Counted from the first letter of the stretch, positions 19,710 through 28,575 are shown. The stretch: DNA of 64,000 nt from Ferruginibacter sp. (GCA_025963635.1 JAOQAK010000055.1:186001-250000), one strand, 5' to 3'. Numbers and translations are program-made. The notes: a model not told the origin generated them from the letters alone.

Positions 19710-19812
19710 TTTTGATAAGATTAAAAAAAATCCAAGAAAATATTTTGTTTATAATCAAACGAATTGCCGGTGGTGCTGAAATAAATTTCCTTCGTGCTGC
19801 TAACTGGCATGC

Positions 19813-21171
19813 CTATAAAGTGATCTCCCTGATCTTAATATTTTTGTAATACACAGAGTTACCATGATCCTGTAGTAAAACAGGCCCTTGTCCAACAAGT
19901 CCGAAATTTTTATTTCCGGCAAATTTGCTATGTGCCACCAGTTCTTTATAAATATTACTCCCACGCTCGTATTCCACCACCTTGAACCCGTTTAACCAAT
20001 GCTGCACCAGGTTATTGGAGTATACAATGATCTTACCCTGGTTCCACTCACCTATTTTCTTCTGAAAACGCGGATCAAGTTTTATACAAGGGATGAGGTC
20101 GTACAAACTACTCATCGTACGGTTACCTGCCTTCCCCAATTTTGCATCCGGATGCCGTTCATCGTCCAACACCTGGTATTCCAGTCCAAGCCCGGCTCTT
20201 GGCGATTTTTCTGATTCCGTTACAAAATATTTCACACCTGAATTGGCGCCCTCTGTTAATTTGAAATCAAAATTCAATTCAAATGCCTTGTACTGTTTTA
20301 CAGTCAGCAGGTCTCCATGTTTGGTTGCTGCATTACCATCGGAAGGCAAGATATGCAACATTCCGTCTTCCACTGCCCATCCATTTTCGGGCGGCGTTTG
20401 TTTTAACACAGCCCGCCAGCCGGTAAGATCTTTCCCATTAAATAACAACGAAAAACCCTGGGCCTTTTCCTGCGGCGAAATTGTGTTGAGCGTATAATTT
20501 GCGACAGGAGTAACCTTATCCAGCGGGCGGGGTTTCATAGCCGCACCCGTTTGTATCCGGATGTTTTTCCATTGTATCTGCGCTCCTCCCGCTCTTTCTT
20601 TTACGCCGTGTACCTGCAGGGCGATCAATCCTTTCAATGTCATGTCATCCACCATATAAGTCACCGGAATATCATTGACCCAGGTCCTGATTACTGAACC
20701 GATTGCCTCGATCCTGTACTTGTTCCATCCTGTTTTAATAAAGGCCTTTTTGGCAGCAGGATTCATTTCCGTCTGGTACATCCATCCCCTGCGGGCTTCA
20801 TCATAAATTCCGCCAGACCACGCCCTGTCTGAAGGATCCACTTCAACCTGGTATCCATGTACCCTGCCGTTATTATATTCCGGAACAGATAAACTCCTGA
20901 TCTGGATACCGGAATTCATCTCCCCCACTTTCAATTCCAGTTCCAATATAAAATCACCATAGTCTTCATTAGTGGCAAGAAAAGAATTGGGTTCGCCGGT
21001 AACTGTTGTGCCTACAATAGCACCATCAATCACTTCGTATTTTGCCTTGCCGTTCAGTTGCCGCCATCCCTTGAGCGTTTTCCCGTCAAACAAATTTTTC
21101 CAACCGGTTGATTGGGCAAATACACCAGTGCTACAACATACAAGCAATAGCAGTAAACTTCTTTTAATCAT
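19813..21171 (-). CDS. Double DUF1080 (3-keto-glycoside hydrolase/lyase-like) protein
   Basis: 452 residues with a signal peptide (MIKRSLLLLLVCCSTGVFAQ). Two tandem DUF1080 jelly-roll domains are visible: about 23-205, opening with WKNLFDGKTLKGWRQLNG, and about 235-450, opening with FSLLFNGKDLTGWRAV. Both contain the family's typical EWNQ/NKYRIEA and NWxK-type strand motifs, and the second repeats the SGVKYFVTESE pattern. DUF1080 proteins have been linked to cleavage of 3-keto-glycosides formed by Gfo/Idh-type oxidation. A Gfo/Idh gene lies directly downstream, a diheme cytochrome gene upstream. Fusion of two copies may let one polypeptide handle two steps or two anomers; this is inference. 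Confidence 0.88.
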   Translation of the reverse strand: MIKRSLLLLLVCCSTGVFAQSTGWKNLFDGKTLKGWRQLNGKAKYEVIDGAIVGTTVTGEPNSFLATNEDYGDFILELELKVGEMNSGIQIRSLSVPEYNNGRVHGYQVEVDPSDRAWSGGIYDEARRGWMYQTEMNPAAKKAFIKTGWNKYRIEAIGSVIRTWVNDIPVTYMVDDMTLKGLIALQVHGVKERAGGAQIQWKNIRIQTGAAMKPRPLDKVTPVANYTLNTISPQEKAQGFSLLFNGKDLTGWRAVLKQTPPENGWAVEDGMLHILPSDGNAATKHGDLLTVKQYKAFELNFDFKLTEGANSGVKYFVTESEKSPRAGLGLEYQVLDDERHPDAKLGKAGNRTMSSLYDLIPCIKLDPRFQKKIGEWNQGKIIVYSNNLVQHWLNGFKVVEYERGSNIYKELVAHSKFAGNKNFGLVGQGPVLLQDHGNSVYYKNIKIREITL

Positions 21172-21213
21172 AGTATTATTTTATAGGTTAATTTTTTCCC
21201 TGATAGCCTAATC

Positions 21214-21288
21214 AACCGCCGACGGGGCTAAGAGCCGCCATCGGGGTTTGCCCAACCCCGTCAGTGGTTGCAAACCCTGACGGCGGTT
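21214..21288. repeat. REP-like hairpin element with duplicated left arm
   Basis: The arm at 21235-21251 (ccgccatcggggtttgc) pairs with 21270-21286 (gcaaaccctgacggcgg) over 17 positions with two mismatches, leaving an 18-base loop. A second near-copy of the left arm (aaccgccgacgggg, 21214-21227) can compete for the same right arm. No T-run follows on either strand, so this looks more like a repetitive extragenic palindrome than a terminator. Confidence 0.6.
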
Positions 21289-21316
21289 ATCACAAAATAA
21301 ACGACAGTGATTTACA

Positions 21317-21360
21317 ATTCACCATTCACCATTCACAATCACGATTCACAATTCACCATC
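21317..21360. repeat. Short tandem repeat of an attcacc-type unit
   Basis: Six to seven imperfect copies of a 6-8 base unit (attcacc, attcaca, atcacg) run up to the stop codon of the diheme cytochrome gene. The unit is too short and variable for CRISPR. It is probably a slippage-prone microsatellite in the 3' untranslated region. Confidence 0.65.
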
Positions 21361-21362
21361 CC

Positions 21363-22397
21363 TCATTTCATATTATTGATCCAATCCCTTACCAGGGCCA
21401 CCCCTTCTTTATGCACCAGGTTTCTTCCCAGTTCCGGCATTCGTTCACCAGGGTCTTGTGTTTGCATCCGGTACCAGGTGATGGATGCGTTGGCATCCCC
21501 CGGCAAAATATCTACCATGCGGCCACCCGAACCCTTTCCTGCTGCCACCGGCGCTTTATTGATGCCAATGGCTGTCGGGTCTTTTTCCTCTTCGTTTAAA
21601 AACAATCCTGAAGTCTGGGCGGGCCCCTCCCTCCGGTGGCAATGGGCACAATTTACAGCAAGGTAAGCGCGGGCCCGGATATTTAAATCCCCGGTGGCCG
21701 GATCATCCCACACGGCAGTTTTGGGGATGCTCTTCGTTGCGGGCACATTCAACAGCATTTTATGTGCTTTCCAATAATCGATTTGATTTCGAACTCCGGT
21801 TGAATAGGCCAGTTTACCATTCAGCTGGCCAATGGTTGGCCCAATCGGCTCCAGGATGTCATTTACATTATGGCAACCCTTGCATTGGTTTTGATTGGGG
21901 ATTACATACCTCACCTGCCGGGTGGTTCCCTCCTTGTCAATAAAACTCACCTGCTTATCATCACCGGCTATTTCGAGAAACGCCTCCGTTTGTTCATCAT
22001 TCCAAACATAGGTGATGGCCTTCCATTCATTGGCTTCTCTTATCAATAGTCTTGTTTCAATAATTTTTTTATTGATACCGGGCTTACGAAAATCGGCGGA
22101 GTAATAAAATGTTTTGATCAACAGGGTGCCAATGGGGAAATCCAACACGCCGCGGGGCTTATAATTTACGGATGTGCCTGCAGGCAACCGGACAAAGCGT
22201 GCTTTCTCAGCATAGTCAGAATACAATGTTGTATTTAAAGTATAAGGCACCACCCCAGGTTTAGGATGAAGTAACGATAGCTTGTCCTCAAAAATTTGCC
22301 AGTCCGACAGTTTCTGCGGGTAAGCATTCCTGTTAACGCCGATAAAAGAGACTGAACCAATCAAAACAAGTGTCCCCAATAGTATAACACGTAACAT
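21363..22397 (-). CDS. SO2930-family diheme c-type cytochrome
   Basis: 344 residues with an N-terminal membrane or signal segment (about 3-20). Two c-type haem motifs are visible: CKGCH at 172-176 and CAHCH at 250-254. The C-terminus has the PGDANASITWYRM and GERMPELGRNLVH motifs, where Met may be an axial ligand. This architecture matches the conserved family TIGR03806 (from memory), a periplasmic electron-transfer protein usually paired with a parallel beta-helix protein (TIGR03805), exactly as here: the two genes are only 6 bp apart. Its redox partner is unknown; the exported oxidoreductases of the same locus are candidates. Confidence 0.9.
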   Translation of the reverse strand: MLRVILLGTLVLIGSVSFIGVNRNAYPQKLSDWQIFEDKLSLLHPKPGVVPYTLNTTLYSDYAEKARFVRLPAGTSVNYKPRGVLDFPIGTLLIKTFYYSADFRKPGINKKIIETRLLIREANEWKAITYVWNDEQTEAFLEIAGDDKQVSFIDKEGTTRQVRYVIPNQNQCKGCHNVNDILEPIGPTIGQLNGKLAYSTGVRNQIDYWKAHKMLLNVPATKSIPKTAVWDDPATGDLNIRARAYLAVNCAHCHRREGPAQTSGLFLNEEEKDPTAIGINKAPVAAGKGSGGRMVDILPGDANASITWYRMQTQDPGERMPELGRNLVHKEGVALVRDWINNMK

Positions 22398-22403
22398 ATC
22401 CTA

Positions 22404-23579
22404 CTATTTATTACAGTTAAACCCTTCTTCCACAAGTGCCATATTCTTAAAATTGTTTGCCGCATCCAGGTTTACAATCGACTGATTTTTATTATTTACA
22501 ATGGCAATACATTGGCCGGCAATCCAATTGCCACTGGCATCCAGTAAAGAAGGATTTTTGATTCCATCGTATAAAATATGCGGTGTGTTCCCGCCAAATT
22601 TTTTGCCTACCATTAAGCCCAGTGGATCACCCCCCACTGGCAGGCCAGGTTTGCGCTCATATCGATTGTCATGGATGGAAATGGCAGATGGGAAAGGATC
22701 GTACGCCTGATCTTTAATCGTTTTGCCGGTAGTAAAATAGCTGATGATGCCGGTACTTACACTCTGGTTATTGAGGATATCGTTTTCATAAATTTCCACT
22801 TCCTTTGAGGCAAGGATCAGCAGCCCTGTGCCGCTGGGAACAGAAGCCACGATATTTCCCTTAGGTGCAAAGTTCACATAATTGTTATCATGTATTTTAT
22901 TGTGATGCACCTTAACCTGTCCACCCTTTTTAAGAACAAGATCAGGCAGGTCAAACACCAATACGCCGCCTGCATTTTCATAGGCTTCGTTTTCAAAAAC
23001 TTCAGCCCGCAACGAATTCTCTATTTCAATACCGGCCACGTTATGAAATGCGGTGGAATGCTTTACCACGATATCCTGTGATTGTCCTACATAAATACCT
23101 GCATCTGAAGCGCCGATAGAGCTGCACTTATCAATGACCACACCCTGGCATTGAACCGGGTAAAGACCATAACCGCCATTTGCCGGGCCCGGAACGCCCG
23201 TCCATTCAGCTTTCACTTCGTGAAAACGGATGCCGGTTACATGCATTGCTTTAATGGCATCGCCCTTTGCATCCTGTACAGTAAATCCCTCCAGCAGGAT
23301 ATCACTCCCGTCACTTATACGGATGCCTTCCGCTCCATCTGTCTGGCCCTTAAAACTAAGAATGGTTTTATCCATGCCTTTTCCGCGAATAGTAATTTTT
23401 TTCTTCCCTTCCAGCGAGAGCGTGTTGGTAAGTGTAAAGGTTCCTTCCGGTAATTCGATCACAGCACCGGGTTCGGCAAGAATAAGTTGTGATTGATATT
23501 TTTTCTGGAAATCCTTTTGCGCAGATGCTGCAAATGAGCAACCGGCACAGGCAAAAAAGATTATCGGGATAAGTTTCAT
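22404..23579 (-). CDS. Parallel beta-helix protein paired with the diheme cytochrome
   Basis: 391 residues. The leader (MKLIPIIFFACAGCSFAAS) may be a signal peptide or, with Cys14, a lipoprotein signal. Beta-helix rungs are obvious from about residue 40 onward: repeated patterns such as GIRISDGSDILLEGF, VVIDKCSSIGASDAGIYVG and NVAGIEIENSLRAEVFENEA. This is the architecture of the TIGR03805 family that accompanies SO2930-type cytochromes. Beta-helix proteins often bind or cleave acidic polysaccharides, but no lyase catalytic triad could be identified. Conserved pairing with the cytochrome suggests a joint oxidative role at the cell envelope. Confidence 0.85.
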   Translation of the reverse strand: MKLIPIIFFACAGCSFAASAQKDFQKKYQSQLILAEPGAVIELPEGTFTLTNTLSLEGKKKITIRGKGMDKTILSFKGQTDGAEGIRISDGSDILLEGFTVQDAKGDAIKAMHVTGIRFHEVKAEWTGVPGPANGGYGLYPVQCQGVVIDKCSSIGASDAGIYVGQSQDIVVKHSTAFHNVAGIEIENSLRAEVFENEAYENAGGVLVFDLPDLVLKKGGQVKVHHNKIHDNNYVNFAPKGNIVASVPSGTGLLILASKEVEIYENDILNNQSVSTGIISYFTTGKTIKDQAYDPFPSAISIHDNRYERKPGLPVGGDPLGLMVGKKFGGNTPHILYDGIKNPSLLDASGNWIAGQCIAIVNNKNQSIVNLDAANNFKNMALVEEGFNCNK

Positions 23580-23626
23580 ACAATAAATTTTTAAGAATGA
23601 ACGGGAATGATCACATGTTAAAATTA

Positions 23627-25345
23627 TTAAGAAATTTGGATGGTTTGCTTAAAAGGTGTGAATCCTGTGAGGTAAACGGTTGGTGCGTCTGCAGCGGGCA
23701 GAGCTCCCCGTAAACGAATGCCTTTGTGCTCCAGTTTTCCCGGGCCAAAATGGATAATATCATTTCCCTGCTGGTAAGCGCCATGTGGGCCACTCAATAA
23801 AAACGCATTGGCATCATTGGGGTGAGATGAAACGCCGGTAAATTTCCCGCCTGGCCTAAAAATCAGTTCCATGGTAACCGGCACATTTTCAGTTCCTTTC
23901 ATTTCAACGGCTACCTCGATACCGTTAATGGTTTCTGATATGGTGATAATGGTTTCGAGCCATTGTACATTAGACTTTTCGCGGTTTGTCCTGGGCATTT
24001 TCGCCATATCGCCATCTTCGGCTATCCGGTCTTTAGGATAAGGTTGATAGTAGGCGCCTTCGAGCTTTTTTGTAAGCACCCAGCTATTTCCCTGCCGGGT
24101 AATACTTTCCGATTCAAACTGCCCTTTACCAAAGAATGAAGCCGCCAGCCGCATGCCCTGTAATACGGCAGTTCCCTTATGAAAAGTTAACCATGCGGGG
24201 TTGTTGGACAATATGGTGCAATCCCACGGCCCTCTCCGGAAGCGAACCACGCCGGAATAAGGAAATGCTTTTACATAATTTTCCGGCAATGCTTTACTGG
24301 CAGGCAATGGATTCCAGAGAGCTGCATCTTCTAAAAAATAAGACAGGAAATCAGCCAGTTTTTTAAACGAATTGGCTTCAATCAAACGGCAGATAGCCGC
24401 CATTTCGCCATCATTGTCCAGTAAGGCAAGATACCTGCAGGCATAATAATAATTTTCCATCGTTCCGATCTGTCCTTTATCCTGCCTGTTGGATGCTTCG
24501 GTAACCACTTCGCCGTTTGGATGAATATAATAACGCATCATCAGGATGTTTTTCCTGACTGCATCGAGTATGAAAGGCTTGTTCAAACCCTTTGCAACGG
24601 TGATCAATACACGATCTACCACGGCCGAATAACCATAAGTAGACTTTTCTGTGTATTGCCCGTCGGGATCAATATCAATATGTTCGCCCAACCATTCATT
24701 TACCCGGTTAACATAACGGGTATCGGGCCATAGCTCATTTAGTTTGGTTAAAGCTGCAGATACCACCCAGCGATGGTTGGGTGTATGAATTCCACCGGTG
24801 ACCAATGCTTCTCCTGCACGTTGTAAAAAAACCTTGTAATCCGCCATTGTTTTGGCAGCGCCAGGAATATCGGCTTGTTGCATTAGTCCATACAGCGGCG
24901 TCATTCGTTTAACCATAAAGGCGGTGTCAGGTGTTGAATGAAAATTAGTCTCCATCAAATCGATCGTACCATCTGCGTGCTGCATATTGGTGATCAAACA
25001 ATGGAGTGCCTGCGATATATCATTTAACAGGTTTTGAGAACGAAAATAAACCGACTCACTACAGGAAATGGCACAACCGGCTTTCATGATAAAATCACAG
25101 GTGCTGTGTGGATTTACAATCTCAGCCCAGTTAAAATATCCACCAAAATTCCGGTTGCTTTTATCACTTACTTTGTATGCGGTTGTTTCCTTAACTCTTT
25201 CATCATTGATATGCACCAGGTCGATCAGCCAGCCGGGTTTAACTGCCGGTGCAGTATATGCGTTTTTATTAAATGCTGACAATCCCAATACCGGCAGCAA
25301 ACAAGCGGTGGTAGTACCGAGCGAAACAAATTTCCTTCTGTTCAT
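23627..25345 (-). CDS. Tat-type exported (alpha/alpha)-toroid protein, possible polysaccharide lyase
   Basis: 572 residues with a twin-arginine style leader (MNRRKFVSLGTTTACLLPVL, Arg3-Arg4). The first two thirds are helical with repeated aromatic and His residues (NWAEIVNPHSTCDF, TGGIHTPNHRWVVSAALTKL, YYYACRYLALLDNDG), and the last third is beta-rich, the layout of heparinase-type or PL8/PL21-like enzymes with an alpha-toroid plus beta-sheet. Possible catalytic His/Tyr residues are within the NHRW and YGYSAVVDR segments, but I cannot assign a family. It lies between GH105 and the beta-helix gene, a reasonable place for a lyase that makes the unsaturated uronides GH105 removes. Confidence 0.75.
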   Translation of the reverse strand: MNRRKFVSLGTTTACLLPVLGLSAFNKNAYTAPAVKPGWLIDLVHINDERVKETTAYKVSDKSNRNFGGYFNWAEIVNPHSTCDFIMKAGCAISCSESVYFRSQNLLNDISQALHCLITNMQHADGTIDLMETNFHSTPDTAFMVKRMTPLYGLMQQADIPGAAKTMADYKVFLQRAGEALVTGGIHTPNHRWVVSAALTKLNELWPDTRYVNRVNEWLGEHIDIDPDGQYTEKSTYGYSAVVDRVLITVAKGLNKPFILDAVRKNILMMRYYIHPNGEVVTEASNRQDKGQIGTMENYYYACRYLALLDNDGEMAAICRLIEANSFKKLADFLSYFLEDAALWNPLPASKALPENYVKAFPYSGVVRFRRGPWDCTILSNNPAWLTFHKGTAVLQGMRLAASFFGKGQFESESITRQGNSWVLTKKLEGAYYQPYPKDRIAEDGDMAKMPRTNREKSNVQWLETIITISETINGIEVAVEMKGTENVPVTMELIFRPGGKFTGVSSHPNDANAFLLSGPHGAYQQGNDIIHFGPGKLEHKGIRLRGALPAADAPTVYLTGFTPFKQTIQIS

Positions 25346-25541
25346 GTTAGTTATTTTCTAAGAAACTTTTTAAAAGATTATTTGATTGACCAGCGTCCCT
25401 ATTTCATGGCATCGACATCGGCGACGCTCCGTTCGAATTCAGTTTTTTATGGCGGCGCCGCATCACAATGCAATCCGGCAAATGAAACATAAACAGTTAT
25501 AACGGAATTTAGTAACAGTTGCAAACAACAAGCTGCACCCC

Positions 25542-26699
25542 CTATTTCCTTAAGCCTTTATACTGCTCATATGCCAGTCCAAACATGATAAACGAGCCAT
25601 AGCCAAAGCCCGTGCCTTCTCCTATTTTCCGGCCCAGGTAATAATTTTCGTCGCCTACACAGGTTCCTCCTGAAACTCTTGTCGGAACCATATAACCATC
25701 GCCTGCATCGCGTAAACTTTGGTTCATCAACCCTATGTAAGATTGGTCAACCAGCGACCCGTATTTTTTCTTGTCCAGTATTTTCATTTTTAACCCCATG
25801 GTAACGGTATAGGCAAACATTGCCGTGCAGGAACTTTCTAAAAAATTTTTAGGTTCAGCGGGTAAGGTTACCAACTGGTACCAATGCCCGCTTGCTTTGT
25901 TCTGCAACGGAACGATGGCTTCCACATAATGCTTAAATGCCTTTAACAGCAGCGGCCGGTATTTCGACGATTTTGCGATTGTATTCAATGCATCTGAAAG
26001 CGCCATCCCTACCCATCCGTTTCCGCGTGCCCATACCTGGCTGCTTTTCCGGGTAAGACTGTCAGGCCACCCCATGATACTACAACCATCATCATAGTTG
26101 ATATTGTCTGCATCCCAGCCATGCACCCATAAGCCTGATTTTGGATTTTCCAGTTTTTCATTGTGTGCAGTAAATTGCTGAACAAAATCAGCGATGTATT
26201 TTTCGTCACCCGTTAACCGGTACATTTCCAGTAAAAACATGTTTAACATATAAACAGTGTCATCCCATAACTCCACTGTTTCTGCCCGGTGGGAAACGCC
26301 TCCATTAGCAGCCCTTGGAATTTTTAAATAGTCCTGGTAAATCTCATTGCTTTTATCGAGGTATTTTTTTTCACAGGTTATTCTTGCAAGAAACGCCATC
26401 CCGTGGGCAGAAGCCACGGCATTGGGATGCTTACCGTTTGCAACCGAATAAGTTGCATCCATTGCCTTTTGGATATAGTCGAGGTATATTTTTTTAGCAG
26501 GCCCCGACGAACTATTGTACAAATGAATGAGCGCATTTAAAAAAGTGGCTTGTCCCCAGTCCCATTTATATTTATCGGCCGGCATATACACTTCCCGGCC
26601 ATGCCGGTCAACTGCGTTTACCCAGGATTGTGAGAATGTATTTTTTAAAGAAACAAAAAACAACAGGGATGCAATCCATAAAACTTTCATATTTTTCAT
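25542..26699 (-). CDS. GH105/GH88-like unsaturated glucuronyl/galacturonyl hydrolase
   Basis: 385 residues with a signal peptide (about 1-24). The (alpha/alpha)6 fold is seen in regularly spaced motifs: WDWGQATFLNALIHLY, SHRAETVELWDDTVYM with the probable catalytic Asp146/147, and QVWARGNGWVGMALSD (223-), the most recognisable GH105 signature. These enzymes hydrate the 4,5-unsaturated uronic acid left by polysaccharide lyases. It is the first gene behind the operator at 26827-26843 (ATG 128 bp downstream), so it probably heads the second transcription unit of the PUL. It supports a substrate containing galacturonic or glucuronic acid cut by a lyase. Confidence 0.9.
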   Translation of the reverse strand: MKNMKVLWIASLLFFVSLKNTFSQSWVNAVDRHGREVYMPADKYKWDWGQATFLNALIHLYNSSSGPAKKIYLDYIQKAMDATYSVANGKHPNAVASAHGMAFLARITCEKKYLDKSNEIYQDYLKIPRAANGGVSHRAETVELWDDTVYMLNMFLLEMYRLTGDEKYIADFVQQFTAHNEKLENPKSGLWVHGWDADNINYDDGCSIMGWPDSLTRKSSQVWARGNGWVGMALSDALNTIAKSSKYRPLLLKAFKHYVEAIVPLQNKASGHWYQLVTLPAEPKNFLESSCTAMFAYTVTMGLKMKILDKKKYGSLVDQSYIGLMNQSLRDAGDGYMVPTRVSGGTCVGDENYYLGRKIGEGTGFGYGSFIMFGLAYEQYKGLRK

Positions 26700-26786
26700 G
26701 ACATTTTATTTTGTCAACTTCAGATGATAAAATCCTTCATCCTAAGTAACAGCAATCGTTAACCGACGTTAAAGTTAATTTTAATT

Positions 26787-26800
26787 AAACGTTTTAGTAA
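26787..26800. promoter_or_regulatory. Recurrent AAAsTTTTAGTAA motif, GH105 promoter copy
   Basis: The 14-mer aaacgttttagtaa matches two tandem copies upstream of susC (56670-56683 and 56683-56696) at 13 of 14 positions each. It lies between the LacI-type operator and the gene, in the same orientation relative to transcription in both promoters. Function unknown: a second operator or part of the promoter are both possible. Confidence 0.45.
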
Positions 26801-26826
26801 TCAATTGACAAAAACATTCCTGTTTT

Positions 26827-26843
26827 TTACGAAATCGTTTTCG
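26827..26843. promoter_or_regulatory. LacI-type operator upstream of GH105
   Basis: The 17-mer ttacgaaatcgttttcg is identical (as reverse complement) to 56709-56725 upstream of susC. Its core cgaaa-tcgt-tttcg is close to palindromic with the CG-rich half-sites typical of LacI-family operators. It sits 128 bp before the GH105 ATG. The LacI regulator at 47798-48850 is the likely ligand. Confidence 0.75.
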
Positions 26844-26881
26844 ACAGCAATCTTTTCTATTCTTATCAAATAAAATTGCTT

Positions 26882-27049
26882 TCATAGTTTGAATACAAAG
26901 CAATATTTTTCCCAATACGCCCACTGTTGATCCGGTGCTCCATCCTGCGCAATTGATTTCCCCGGTGGCAATGATACTTGCTTTGTGTTTGCTTTATACC
27001 GGATCGTGTACAAACCATACTTATCGGATCGAGCCGAAACAAATTTTCT
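26882..27049 (-). pseudogene. C-terminal remnant of a lost protein
   Basis: Between an in-frame stop at 27050-27052 and the stop at 26882-26884 there are 55 codons with convincing protein character: RKFVSARSDKYGLYTIRY, then KANTKQVSLPPGKSIAQDG, then APDQQWAYWEKYCFVFKL. There is no start codon. It begins just 24 bp from the end of the Gfo/Idh gene and ends 40 bp before the operator. It is probably the tail of an enzyme whose body was deleted. The rest of 26700-27072 is the GH105 promoter region. Confidence 0.5.
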
Positions 27050-27072
27050 TCAGTTGATCGGTTTTACTGTTG

Positions 27073-28479
27073 CTACATCTTATAATATTGTTCCCATCCC
27101 TTTCTTGGCGGAGGCCCTACCAGCAATTCATTTCCAACCGTGCTGTTGGTGATTTGCTTTTTATGACTATCGAAAACCAACCTTGTATTTAACCGCTGGG
27201 CTAAAACACCCAGTGCCATCACCTGGCATAACGGCCCTGCCACTTCAAATCTTGAACGGCATTTTTCCTCGCCTTTGCAAGCCTTCAGAAAATTGGCAAA
27301 ATGATTGGAAGGACTTACCGGCACAATGGGCAATGACGCTTCCATTTCCTTTGCTTTCTGTGCCGGTATGATTTCCAGCGGTGAGCCATGTGATCCACCT
27401 TTGAAGGTTAACTCTTTTGAATAAATTACTTTGCCTGGGTACCTTTTTGTATTCACCGCTCCGGCGGTGGGCGGTGGTATATTTTTCGCTCTTACATATT
27501 CACCAAAAGATTCCGGCAGAATGGGTTGATTATTATAGCCATCATACCAGGTAATATCGCAAGCCGGCATATTTGTTCTCTTCGGAAATTTGAACAATAA
27601 AGTAGAGCCCTGTGGGAATAAGAAAGTACTGTGCCCTTCCATTTTGATTGGATTTACTTCGGTGGGTAAACCCAGGTGCAAAAACTCATGCGCCGTGTCA
27701 ATGATATGTGCGCCCCAATCTCCTAAAGCGCCATTGCCAAACTCAAACCATGAACGCCAGTCTCCATTGATGTAGCCCTTGTTGTAATCTTTGAAAGCGG
27801 CCGTGGTAAGCCACTTATCCCAATCCAGCGTTTCTGGTATGGGCTGGGCAGGCAGGTAATCCGACACTTTCATTCCATGCCACCGACGTCCATTGTTCAT
27901 AAAGGCGGTGATGCTGGTAACGTCTTTTATGATGCCGGCTTCTGTCCAGGTTTTAAACTGAAAATAATTTTCATCAGAGTGGCCCTGGTTGCCCATCTGG
28001 CATGCCACTTTATGCTTCTTTTCCGCATTCATCATAAGTTCCACTTCCCGGAAAGTATGTGCCATCGGTTTTTCTACATATACATGTTTACCTTCCGACA
28101 TCGCCAGCATCGCAATTGGAAAATGCGAAAAGTCGGGCACACCAACCGAGATGGCATCAAACTCTTTACCCATTTTATCAAACATCTCCCTGAAATCCTT
28201 AAAGCGTTTTGCATTGGGAAATTGCTTCATGTTCTCCAGGGTATGCGGCGCCCCCATATCCACATCACACAAGGCGACAATATTTACCAGCCCCGTTTTA
28301 AACAATGAATTCAGGAGTTCACCTCCCCTGTTGCCGATACCACAACAGGCAAGATTTACTTTGTCGCTAGGTGCGGTATGGCCAAAAGATTTTCCCAACA
28401 CATAGGATGGGAGAATCATGCAACCAGCCACTGCGGCCAGGGCAGAGGAAGTGTTTTTAAGAAAGTCTCTTCTTTTCAT
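27073..28479 (-). CDS. Exported Gfo/Idh/MocA oxidoreductase
   Basis: From the ATG at 28479 (MKRRDFLKNTSSALAAVAG, Arg3-Arg4, Tat-type leader) the protein has 468 residues; the frame runs to 28518 but that extension has no export signal. The Rossmann motif reads LACCGIGNRGGELL, the EKP motif is in VYVEKPMAHTFRE, and the C-terminal domain has the LGDWGAHIIDTAHEFLHLG pattern of sugar-binding His residues. The sequence is clearly diverged from the other Gfo/Idh gene in the window (18384-19709). It is probably the last gene of the LacI-independent or read-through unit that ends before the GH105 operator. Sugar or glycoside oxidation is likely; the substrate is unknown. Confidence 0.9.
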   Translation of the reverse strand: MKRRDFLKNTSSALAAVAGCMILPSYVLGKSFGHTAPSDKVNLACCGIGNRGGELLNSLFKTGLVNIVALCDVDMGAPHTLENMKQFPNAKRFKDFREMFDKMGKEFDAISVGVPDFSHFPIAMLAMSEGKHVYVEKPMAHTFREVELMMNAEKKHKVACQMGNQGHSDENYFQFKTWTEAGIIKDVTSITAFMNNGRRWHGMKVSDYLPAQPIPETLDWDKWLTTAAFKDYNKGYINGDWRSWFEFGNGALGDWGAHIIDTAHEFLHLGLPTEVNPIKMEGHSTFLFPQGSTLLFKFPKRTNMPACDITWYDGYNNQPILPESFGEYVRAKNIPPPTAGAVNTKRYPGKVIYSKELTFKGGSHGSPLEIIPAQKAKEMEASLPIVPVSPSNHFANFLKACKGEEKCRSRFEVAGPLCQVMALGVLAQRLNTRLVFDSHKKQITNSTVGNELLVGPPPRKGWEQYYKM

Positions 28480-28575
28480 GTAATTTATTTTTTTATGATG
28501 CCAGTTAAAAATGTGCACGGGTTTGTTGCGCCCGATCGTTTATATAAATGCTGAATACTGTTTATTTTTTCAATT

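Noticed and set aside
21317..21360. Direct repeats considered as a CRISPR array
   Set aside because: Units are only 6-8 bases with no spacers; a simple microsatellite explains them.
27989..28405. 138-codon plus-strand frame
   Set aside because: Fully antisense to the Gfo/Idh gene whose family motifs are clear on minus.
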